A stretch of 64,000 nucleotides of DNA from Symsagittifera roscoffensis (taxonomy: Eukaryota; Xenacoelomorpha; Acoela; Convolutidae). Location of the stretch: positions 7,104,539 through 7,168,538 of the forward strand of contig NC_087070.1 in assembly GCF_963678635.1 (NCBI RefSeq), written 5' to 3'. The notes under the pieces are model-generated. The model did not search any database and was not told the DNA's origin. It worked only from the letters and a program-made list of their open reading frames with translations. Positions 55,240 to 64,000 of the stretch are shown here, piece after piece. The position numbers and the translations under genes were made by a program. Each line of letters starts with the position of its first letter. The first letter of the stretch is position 1.

Positions 55240-55653
55240 CTATTTCTTTCTTGGTCTCGTCCCGTCCTTCTGACGAGTCTGTATCGCGAGCGGAAGATCC
55301 GGTTCCAAGTTCTTGGGAACCTCTATGTGTTCGGGATCCTGCCAATCTTCCTCTGCGTAGGGTAAGGTTTCATCGTCCGCTTCGATCTGCTCGTTTGGAT
55401 CCAGGTCCAGCGGTGTATCCGTACTTTCCTCTACGACTTCGTTTCCATCGTTCTTCTCCCTGGTGCCCTTTTCATTGACCTCACAAGCAGGATCCATCAT
55501 TAGATAATCCCCCTCTTCCATGTCTGCAGGTATACACCAGTCTTCTGTCGATGGATTGTGTGGCTTGATGTTCTCGTAGTGGGCGGCTCGACCAGTACTC
55601 AGTCTATAAAAGCGTCCCTCCTGGTGCACCTCTGTAATCATGAAGGGTCCCCT
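55240..55653 (-). pseudogene. pol: Integrase C-terminal GPY/F-type module and acidic linker
   Basis: Continues the integrase frame after a TGA that replaces a probable Trp codon. The module reads GPFMITEVHQEGRFYRL, followed by RAAHYENIKPHNPS, the usual end of Ty3/gypsy GPY/F integrases that helps target-site choice. An acidic linker leads to the macro domain. Confidence 0.75.
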
Positions 55654-57270
55654 TCACCTTTTTAGGAGCTTTTTCGTCCCTTTCGGTGGTATAACGTTCT
55701 GAAATACCCATACGTAGTCTCCCACCGAGTAAGCCTTTGCACCAGCTGCTTTCTTGTCGAATCTTTTCCTCTGCCTTGCCTGTGCCTGCTGAGTATTTCG
55801 TCTACACAAATCGTTCAACTCCTGTTGGCGTCTGATCACATCCCTCACGTAGACCTGTGGGGACGTTTTCTTTCCCTCATACTCTGGGTAGAAGAAGGTT
55901 AATGGTAATGACTTTTCGTGTCCAGTTAGCATCATGTGTGGACTGACTCCAGTGGTGGAGTGTTGCGTGCTGTTATATGCTCCCATCACCTGTGGAAGGT
56001 ATCTGTCCCAATCGGTCATGTACCTGGAACAATATACTCTCAGCTTCGACACTAACGTCCTATTCTGTCGTTCCACTAAGCCATTCGTCTGAGGGTGGTA
56101 TGTCGTGGAGTGAGCCTGAGCGACCTGTGAGCGTCTCATAAGCTCTTTCGTAAGCTCTCCTACGAAAGCTGTTCCATTATCCGCATTATCCGATTGAAAC
56201 GTCATCGGACAACCATGTCTTGCTATCCACGTGTTGATCAGGTGGTCGCATGTCTCTTCCGCCGAGGCTGTTATGCAGGGCACGGCCTCTGCATACTTCG
56301 TAAAATGATCTATCATGACCAGCACCTGATTATCACCATTGTCTGTCATGCATATCTTTTGGTGATCTATTTGCACCACCTCGTTGAATTCAGACGACTC
56401 GATCGATTGTAAAGGAAATCGCAACTTCCTTGGATCCTTGACCTGTTGGCATGAGAGACATGCTGTTACCCATTTCTCGCATGCCTTTTTCATCCCAGGC
56501 CACTCAAAGCGCTTCAGGATCCTCTGATATACTTTGTCGATCCCCTTATGGCCCATCTGATCATGTGACCTGAATAATAGTTCTGTCTGATAGAGTTGCG
56601 GTAACACTATTGCGTTATACTTGTATAGGACTCTGTCTTCCTCTCTTCTTTTGCAAGCCACGATCCCGTCCTTGTTCAAATATAACCTCCCTTCCTTCTG
56701 CATGAAGTATTGTCTCAGGATGCGATAACTATCTTCCTCGAGGTCCCCTTTATCCGGCGAACCATTCTCGATCCACCTTTTCAGGTTGCTTGTCATGCGA
56801 TCATTTCTCTGCGCCCTTAGAAGGTCCGAGAGTCGGTATCTCGCCTTTAAGTACGTCTTCATGACCCTCATCTGACTATTCAGCTCGTTGGGCTGGTGTG
56901 TGTCTTCTTCCATCTTAACGCACCAAATTTTCGCCAACGGCTGTGTTTCTTGTTTAAACGGCTGAAGATCAGTCCTGACTACCTCTTTCTGCGGCAACAG
57001 GCTTATCGAACGTTTCGATACCGCTATCGTCTCCAAGTCATCCGCTGCGTTGTCAAAGACTCTTTCGCTTGGTATTAGGTAGCGATCACTGTCAGGATCC
57101 TGGTACACTTCTCTGTCCAGGTCCCTTGCCCGAGTTTCCACTAGTAGCGTGTGGATCGCTAGTTCTAACAGTTCCGATCCCGAGCATGAGTTCCTGTCTG
57201 AGTAGGTGTCAATTCCTGAGTTTTTCTTGTCCCGGGTGTTGATCTTGTGATCGCTGGTTCTTTTCATCAT
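55654..57270 (-). pseudogene. pol: Integrase of the Ty3/gypsy-like element
   Basis: A 538-codon frame. The zinc-binding HHCC region is seen as SHDQMGHKGI and CLSCQQVKD. The catalytic core follows: QIDHQKICM (first Asp), FQSDNADNGTAF (second Asp) and NGLVERQNRTL (Glu). The second-Asp motif normally reads SDNGTAF; here a 9-bp tandem repeat (GATAATGCG, then GATAATGG) adds three residues, which probably harms catalysis. The first 100 codons overlap a frameshift from RNase H. Confidence 0.85.
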
Positions 57271-57421
57271 TCGTCTCCCCGGACAAATAGTCTTGCAGCA
57301 GATTTTGTTCTACCTTTTTACCTTCTTTATCCTGGTCCACAAAGGTGACGGTTTTCTTTCGCTTGCTGCTCACCTGTTCTCTCTGTCCGTAGGAAGTACT
57401 AGTTAAAATCTCTTGGGGTAT

Positions 57422-58669
57422 TCAGGATACTAGTTGCTGAACTATTGTCCTACAATCCCTCTCGTTCTCTTCGTGCTGTCGTCTGGACGGCATGATCTTC
57501 ACCTTCTCACTAACTGTTAGCGATGCCACTGCTGCTGTCCACTCGGGGTCATCTCTGGTCACTTCTCTTTCTAACAATCCACCCAGCATCCGCATCACTT
57601 GCGGTGTGACTTGCACCGTTTTATCCAATAATGAGAGACTGTTTATGTTCATGCGAGAGAGTTCTTGCTGGACCAGGTTCGAGCGCAGCAACAGATCCAA
57701 GGGGACTGGGTCCTCCTTGGATAGGATCTTTATCTCGGCTGCTTTCTCTACAGGTAACTCAGGGTGCCCTGGAATTGGATGTCCAGACTTATCCAACCAT
57801 CTCGTTAAGGGAAGCGCTTCATAAGTTTCTTTGTCCAGAAACGAGAATCCCTCCTTTATCTCCGCCTGATTGGCCTGCTTCTGTTCCAATCTTTCATAAA
57901 ACTCAGTTTTCTTGCTGAGGCTGTCAGCATTCTGGTGTTTATCACGCATCCTATGTTCGATTATCATATGGTAGCCATCCAATCTGACTATCCATCTACC
58001 AAAATAACTCTGATCCATCGAGTAGGTTTTCAACCAGGATAACGCTCTGTTGTCCACGCGTAACTTGAAGGGAGCGCTCCCCAAGTATGCACGGTACTTT
58101 TCCACGAAGGTGACTACTGCAAACATTTCTGCTTTTGGTGCGCCATATTTCATCTCTGTGTCACTCAAGACCTTGCTGCCGTATGCAATGTGACGGAGAA
58201 CTGTTCTTCCGTTCCATTCTTGCTCTTGATGCAAGATTCCTGAGATGGCTACCACCGATGCGTCTGTGTCGAGAACATACATGCCCTTTTCTGTAGGCAT
58301 GCCCAGCACTGGCGCTTCGCACAGTTCCCGCCTTATGTTCTCGAAAGCAACCTGTGCCTCATCGTTCCATTCGAACTTTTTCCCCTTGTTGCGCATCAGC
58401 TTCTGCATCGGATACACCTTGTCCGCGTATCCTTTTATGAATTCTCGGTAGTAATTGGCAAACCCTAGGAAGCTCAGCAGCTGTGTGTCCGTTCTGGGGG
58501 CCTTCCATGTCAACACTGCTTCCACTGTTTCCGGGTCCGGCCTCACACCATGCCTATCCACCATTCTTCCTAGGTACTTAATCGAATCCCTAAAGAGTTC
58601 ACATTTCGATGGTTTGCACTTCAATCCAGCTCTTTTGACCTCATCCAAAGACCTCATCGAGCCTATCAA
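57422..58669 (-). pseudogene. pol: Reverse transcriptase C-terminus and RNase H
   Basis: A 415-codon frame joined to the upstream RT segment across a frameshift at about 58,650, where ATGAGGTC is repeated. It covers the RT thumb (KCKPSKCELFRDSIKYLG, then FLGFANYYREFIKGYADK) and an RNase H with DTDASVVAISG, APKAEMFAVV, RVDNRALSW and HQNADSLSK, which hold the acidic active-site positions. A TGA at 57,422 ends the frame; similarity of type continues in register to about 57,240 (IPQEILTSTSYGQ). Confidence 0.88.
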
Positions 58670-60878
58670 TGTGGTCTTCCAGGGTCGGTGTCGCTATGAC
58701 TACGTCATCCACGTAACACATCACGAGATTCCCGTACTTCTTGGTCACTCTCGTCAACGCCTGAGCCATCAGTCTTTGAAAAGTGGCCGTTGCATTGCAC
58801 AAGCCGAAGGGCATCCTCTTCCACTGGTACAATCCCAATTCGCACGCGAATCCGGTTTTCTCTCTGTCCTTTATCCGCAGAGGTGCCTGCCAGAAGGCAG
58901 AACCTAAGTCCTATGTGGTGAAGAACTTGGCATCACCAAGCTTAGATAGGCTCTCGTCTATTGGCGGTATCGGGTACGCATCTTTTATCGTTATCGCGTT
59001 CAAGTAACGAAAGTCGCAACAAAATCTAAGCTGCCCCCCTTTCTTTTTCGCCATTACTACCCCGCAAGCCCATGGCGATTTCGAGGGTTCTATCTTGTCG
59101 TATTCAAGCAACATTTCTATTTCCGCTCGGCACGCTTCCCATTTGTGTGGCGTCATTCGTCTTGCGCCTTCCCTATGGGGAACGGCGCCTTCTTCTAATT
59201 CGATTTCGTGTTCGACGAAATTACAGCAACCGATATCCGCCTTATGTTTTGAAAATACATCTGCGTTCCGATTTAGGAGGTCCCGCAATTTTTCGAAATC
59301 TCCCTCACCTATTTTCCCTTTTAAATGTTCTATCTCTGGTAAAACCGGTTTGTCAGATTCTATTTCATATGACGAGGGGCGTTCCGGAAAATTCGAGCAG
59401 CTTGATAAGCCGTCGTCCGTTTCGGATTTCATTGAAAACAATTTATGAATAGATTTTAATTCATTAATCCTCTTTAAAATTTTATCTTTATTGGCATGAT
59501 AAGGACAGTCTTTCACACTATATTTCTTCGATTTTTGTGTCTCCTCATAGTCGGTCCTCATCGGCAAAGCGTAGCCAAGCTTCTTTCCACGCTGGATTGA
59601 AACCGTGGTGTCCAGTGTGTTCAACAACACACTGACACACAGTCCGTTTCGCGTTACCGAGAAGCTCCGGCCTAAAATCACCGAACTCTGACTATTTGGA
59701 CTCGGTACTAAGCAAACCTGTTTACTATCACTTAACGAATTCAAATTTCTCATTCTAAAAATTGCTACAGCAGCTTGTCCTGGTTGTAGTTTTACTTTTC
59801 TATCCAAAAAAATGGGTACCTTGTTTTTGTCTGTTATTATCCTATTAATTGGTCTCTTAACATACTTTCGGTCCGGGTTTCTAATCCGTATCAGACCGTT
59901 GTTCAAGTCAATCATCACGTCAAAATTCCTGACAAAATCTCTGCCCAAGATGAATTGGTCGGCGTCGTCCAAATTCTCTACCACCAGGAAGCTCATCCAA
60001 AGATCCCGTCCTCCCATGTGGAGGACCGTTATTGGTGTTCTTCCGGCTACGTAAATAGCTCCTCGATTGGCGGCGGCCAGTCGGAGATTCGTTGGAATTA
60101 GATCTTCCCGCGTGAAGCCCATTCTTTCCCAAGTTTTTATCGGCATCACACTCACTACCGCTCCTGTGTCCAGAAGCCCTGTGACTCCGAGTTTTGTTCC
60201 GTTGGTGTCGAGCAGATGTGCAGTCACATCTGCTTCATACCCAATGTGTACTGCGTCTTGTTCCATCATGGCGTCATGGCCTATCCTGCGGACCTTGAGT
60301 TCCTCTTCTCCCAAATAGATCTGCCCCATTTGGTCATCATCTGTTGTTACATAAGTCCTGGTGTAGATACTGATTCCATCCACGTTCAGCCTTACTTGAT
60401 ACGGCCCATAGACCTCTACGTAGCGTCCATGAAGTTTCTTCATGCGAGGGCCACCCGTCGTTAGTAGTGCTCGCACGGCTCTCGACTCGGTGCGTGGTTC
60501 CACCTGCCTCAGATAATCTGCATATGTGTCCAAATGCATCAAAGTGAACTCGGATGGTTCACACAGATTTCTTATTACCTGGTGTCCAGCCACTGAGATT
60601 ATCGACTGTATCTTGCTTCCTTGCGGCACCATGCCGAACCTCTGGCCGGAGATCACATTAAGTTTCATGCTCAAACTGCTAGGTGCTTTCGTTTCTTCGA
60701 ACTCCATTGCTTCGAAGGTATTCAGTTGCTCCTGAAGTTTCTCATTTTCCAGTTCAAGTTTCACTTTTTGTTCGATCTCTTTCGTCACCAGTTCCTGCTG
60801 CACTCTATTTAGAGCATCCCTCGCGGCTGCCTTATAATCGATCTTGAAGTCATCAGCCGCAGTTGCTGGTGTTGAAGC
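58641..60878 (-). pseudogene. pol: Protease and reverse transcriptase N-terminal part
   Basis: Open from a splice-acceptor-like TTTTTTAG/GCT at 60,879. A coiled coil (KLELENEKLQEQL) comes first, then an aspartic protease with GLLDTGAVVSVMP and the late FILGRDFVRNF. RT begins with SPWACGVVMAKKK and FCCDFRYLNAITI. An in-frame TAG at 58,911-58,913 interrupts it, and it continues in register to YQWKRMPFGLCNATATFQRL and the catalytic CYVDDVVIA at about 58,720. The 5' acceptor suggests that pol was expressed from a spliced RNA, or that upstream sequence is lost. Confidence 0.88.
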
Positions 60879-61076
60879 CTAAAAAAGACATTTCAGCTTT
60901 CTACTTGAACTAAATCTACGATTGAACTGATTTACTTATTTAAAACCGCATTTTTACAAAAATCAATTGACTTCTATCTATAACTCGTGAAATAATTTAC
61001 ACTCTTTGCAAATCACTAGTTTTATTCAGTCGGATTGGTGATTTTTCATTTCCCAACTTTTGCTGCACAACATTTT
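60879..61076. other. Junction between the two retroelements
   Basis: About 200 bp of AT-rich DNA between the start of the minus-strand pol and the plus-strand BEL/Pao element. It should contain the 3' end of the BEL 5' LTR. No clear LTR start could be set, so the BEL LTR is either short or truncated. Confidence 0.45.
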
Positions 61077-61094
61077 TGGTGCAACGCGACTCAC
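61077..61094 (+). promoter_or_regulatory. Candidate BEL/Pao primer-binding site
   Basis: TGGTGCAACGCGACTCAC follows ACAACATTTT. BEL-type elements often have a TGGTGC...GACTC primer-binding site, and this one lies 40 bases before the gag start. Confidence 0.4.
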
Positions 61095-61133
61095 GAACGA
61101 ACCAAAGATTAGAAACAAAGAGGAAAGTTAAAA

Positions 61134-61874
61134 ATGTCATCACCTGCTAGTGACATGAGCAACGTGACGCTCACTCTTCCTGCTTTGAAGCGATCAAGAA
61201 GTGCTAACATCGGTGTCATTACCCGATCGGAAAATGCCGTCTCAGCAATCTTCGACAAAGAGGCATCTGCTCTAAGTTACAAGGAAATTGGAACTCTCAA
61301 GGCCAATCTCACGATGTGCGAACGAAAGAAAAAGGAACTGGAAGAGCTTAATCAGCGAATTTCAAGTTTTCTAAACGATGATGAAGATGCACTTGAAGTT
61401 GAGTTGGAGGAAGCTGAGAAAATCTACCTTCAAGTAGATTGTTTGATGGAAATGATCACAACTATGTTAGATGACCGAGGAAAATGTTCAACTGAATCGG
61501 TCAAAGATGACGACAGCGCAAGCGGAACCGGATCCTACAAATCCACTTCCCAACGTGGTGCTGGTCGAAAACAAGATACTTGCCTGAAGTTGCCGAAACT
61601 GAATTCGCCAACATTTAGCGGAAGGTATGACCAATGGCTACCTTTCTTAGATTCCTTTGATGGAGCAGTTCACTCAAATGCATCGCTGTCTGATGTTCAG
61701 AAACTGCAATACCTAAAGGGTGCCCTCAAGGATGAACCGTTTCGTTTGCTATCCCACTTGCCTACTACAAACGCGAACTACTCAGTCGCAAGGGAACTTC
61801 TAAAGGATCGATATGCTGATGTCAAGATGATCTCACACGCTCACTTGGAATCAAGTTTGAATTCACCCCAATGA
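61134..61874 (+). pseudogene. gag: BEL/Pao gag, N-terminal part
   Basis: The ATG at 61,134 begins a 246-codon frame with an N-terminal coiled coil (ERKKKELEELNQRISSF) and the BEL-type gag core (LPKLNSPTFSGRYDQWLPFL and LQYLKGALKDEP). It ends in a TGA at 61,872 where the next frame starts with an overlap of ATGA. BEL elements normally have one gag-pol frame, so a one-base indel is more likely than a stop-start. Confidence 0.8.
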
Positions 61875-62842
61875 AGCATGAGTCATCCGCTTCAATACGT
61901 CGCTTGATTAACACCTACACGGAAAACACGATGGCACTGACAGGGCTTGGACTAAAAATTGATCAATGCGATTTGATCTGGGTTCACGTTTTGGCCAAGA
62001 AATTAGATTCTGAAACTAGAAGACAATGGGAACTTTCCTGCGCGGGAAGTGACATGCCAAAAATCAAGCAGATGAAGAAGTTCTTGGAGGAACGATCTCG
62101 CGCCCTAGAAGCTACGAAGGACCTCCAGTTACCTTCAATTCATAGAAAAAATCATCAAGGAAGTTCAGACCAATCTGGAAATTCTAAGAAAGATGACAAG
62201 GTACAGACATACCACACGAACTCTGCTAAGACGATCAGCTGCCCATGCTGCAGTGGTGATCACCGCGTGTATCAATGCACAAAATTTCAGGAAATGTCAA
62301 TTTCCAATAGAAGACAAGAAGCCAAATCAAAGCGATTATGCTTCAATTGCCTGTCCCTTGGACACCAAAATCATGAGTGCAAGTCGAAGTCAACGTGCCA
62401 AACCTGTCAAAAGGGTCATCACACGTTACTTCACATCCATACAGACCCAAACAAGCAACCCGGACCTGAAAATAAGTTTACGGGTCATGGGGGTACTAGT
62501 ACATGTGCCACTACCATACTGGGAACTGTACTAATTGAGGTGAAAACTGCAAATGGCGGTTATCACAATTGTCGAGCCTTACTGGACAGCGGATCTGAAT
62601 GCTGTTTCGTTACAACCAGCTGTGCTAACCGACTCAAGCTACCAATCAAGAAATTGACTCTTCAACTAACTCGAGTTGGCGGAGGAGCAAAAACTGTGAA
62701 ATCTGGTTCTGTCAATCTGGAAGCAAAGGATTCTCAGAATCAATCTCTACATATTGAAACCCTTCACTCTTCAAAAACTTTCTGGCTACCTGCCCAGAGA
62801 ACGGGTGAATATACCGAACAGTTTGGATATCACACGTCTTAA
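61871..62842 (+). pseudogene. gag-pol: BEL/Pao gag C-terminus with zinc knuckles, and protease
   Basis: Continues the gag core (IRRLINTYTENTMALTGLG) and carries a CPCCSGDHRVYQC knuckle and a canonical CFNCLSLGHQNHEC knuckle, then CQTCQKGHHTLLH. The A17-type aspartic protease follows with RALLDSGSECCFVT. The frame loses its register at about 62,770 and its last 20 or so codons are not real. Confidence 0.85.
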
Positions 62843-64000
62843 GCTCTCGGACCCAGACTTTGACAAACCAAAGGAAATCGATATAATCCTAGGCTGTGAT
62901 GTCTACAACGACATTGTTGGCTGCGAAAAGATTAAGCTTACAGACAAGCTTTATGCACGTGACACTCTATTTGGTTGGATGATTAGCGGCAGAACACCCG
63001 GTCCTCCAACAACCTTTTTCAAGTCATTTCATGTGTCTATTGACGATAGTCTAAGGAAATTTTGGGAATTAGAAGAAATTCCTGATTTCAAAAAGACAAC
63101 AACAGAAGAAGATCGATGTGAATCTCACTTTAAGGAAACAACCATACTACAAAATGGACGATTCACTGTGCAGCTGCCTTTCAAGCCCAATAGTCAACTT
63201 GGCGACAGTTTAGCACAAGCAAAACGCAGATTCAATTATCTCGAGCGACGACTGGAACAGAATCCAGAACTTAAAGATCGCTATACCGCATTCATAGACG
63301 AATTTCTCGATATGGGGCATATGGAGTACATACCGCCTGGAGAAATCGAAAAGCCAGTTGATAGCGTATATTATCTGCCACATCACTGCGTTTTCAAGGA
63401 AGATTCTACTACCACAAAGCTACGTGTAGTTTTCGACGGATCTGCAACAACATCAACCGGACAATCACTCAACGACACTTTGATGGTTGGTCCCACAGTA
63501 CAAGACGACCTCTACTCGATAATCATGCGCTTCAGGTTCTACCCAATTGCTTTGTCAGCAGATATCGCAAAAATGTACCGACAAGTTGCTCTAGAGGACA
63601 AATCGAAGGATTTCCATCGCATACTTTGGAGATCAAATAAATCGGATGAAATCAAGCATCTCAGGATGACACGTGTTACATATGGAATAGCTTCGTCAGC
63701 GTTTCACTCAACAAGATGCCTCAATGAAGTAGCAAATCAATCTAAGAACCCAATGATCAAAGAAAGTCTCAAAAATTGTTTCTATGTAGACGACTTTCTT
63801 GGTGGCGCTAATGATAAGCATGAAGCAAAAAAACTCATCTCTGATTTGTGCGAAGAGCTGAACTCTTATGAATTCCCTCTTCGAAAATGGACTTTAAGCA
63901 ATGCTAAAATAATTGAAGGATTGCCAGAACATCTCCGCGAAAAATCGGATGTGCTGGAACTTTTCTCTGACGAATACAAAATCAAGGCGCTAGGAGTCAG
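62775..64000 (+). pseudogene. pol: BEL/Pao pol: protease end and reverse transcriptase, cut by window
   Basis: An open frame of about 408 codons running off the right edge without a stop. It starts after a frameshift with SGYLPRERVNIPN, continues with IDIILGCDVYND and LFGWMISG, and reaches the BEL reverse transcriptase: HHCVFKEDSTTTKLRVVFD, LSADIAKMYRQVAL and CFYVDDFLGGAND (catalytic YVDD at about 63,783). This part shows no stop codon, so the element is damaged only in its 5' half within the window. Confidence 0.9.

Larger units (their letters stand above)
44929..60878 (-). mobile_element. Giant Ty3/gypsy-like retroelement, pol-LTR-ORF1 order
   Basis: About 16 kb of minus-strand coding DNA, visibly richer in G+C than the AT-rich host DNA on the left. 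Reading direction order: protease, reverse transcriptase, RNase H, integrase, GPY/F module, macro domain (60,878-54,212); candidate LTR (54,195-53,861); then a giant gag-position ORF1 (53,815-44,929). A normal element would be LTR-gag-pol-LTR, so this looks like the end of one copy joined through an LTR to the start of a second. At least four in-frame stops and three frameshifts break pol, and at least six frameshifts break ORF1. No second LTR copy was found in the window. Confidence 0.75.

Noticed and set aside
44929-60878. Bacterial operon or integrated DNA virus
   Set aside because: The co-directional frames overlap as frameshifted pieces of two polyproteins, and the protease, reverse transcriptase, RNase H and integrase order identifies an LTR retroelement.
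61871-61874. ATGA stop-start overlap as a real translational coupling signal in the BEL element
   Set aside because: BEL elements usually have one gag-pol frame, and a second frameshift lies at about 62,770, so a random indel is the simpler explanation.

Overview
This window reads as nuclear DNA of an animal, most likely an invertebrate. It holds a split multi-exon SUN-domain gene with GT/AG introns, AT-rich non-coding DNA, tRNA-derived SINE-like repeats, a decayed non-LTR (LINE) element, and coding parts of two LTR retroelement lineages (Ty3/gypsy-like and BEL/Pao). There is no bacterial-style gene organisation. The species cannot be fixed from the sequence alone.

Layout. Positions 1 to about 23.3 kb are a nested tandem array. 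Units of about 1.86 to 2.06 kb (older units longer) contain tandem 162-bp subrepeats plus stretches that still read as broken protein-coding frames; a 2.7-kb block occurs on both sides of the array (2.5-5.2 kb and 20.1-22.8 kb). Positions 24.27-39.28 kb hold a minus-strand gene for a SUN-domain nuclear-envelope protein. I could join 11 exons in phase into 971 codons: a basic, Ser-rich N-terminal part, one transmembrane helix, a long coiled coil and a C-terminal SUN domain. Its introns carry several tRNA-like SINE remnants, two foldback (inverted repeat) elements, a 17-bp minisatellite and a perfect 187-bp tandem duplication. Positions 39.3-44.9 kb are intergenic and contain a broken LINE reverse transcriptase on the plus strand.

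Positions 44.9-60.9 kb are the most unusual part: about 16 kb of minus-strand coding sequence from one very large Ty3/gypsy-like retroelement. Read in its own direction, the order is protease, reverse transcriptase, RNase H, integrase with a GPY/F module and a C-terminal macro domain (60.9 to 54.2 kb); then a candidate 335-bp LTR with an adjacent polypurine tract (54.2-53.86 kb); then a gag-position coding stretch of nearly 9 kb (53.8-44.9 kb). That stretch holds a coiled coil, an SGNH (GDSL-type) hydrolase, a second SGNH-like region, and unrecognised regions ending in an intact 888-codon frame. The pol-LTR-ORF1 order suggests a head-to-tail junction of two copies. Both halves carry several stop codons and frameshifts, so this copy is defective.

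From 61.1 kb to the end runs the 5' part of a BEL/Pao element on the plus strand, with gag, two zinc knuckles, an aspartic protease and a reverse transcriptase. It is interrupted by two frameshifts and leaves the window within pol. Only the SUN gene looks like a functioning host gene.
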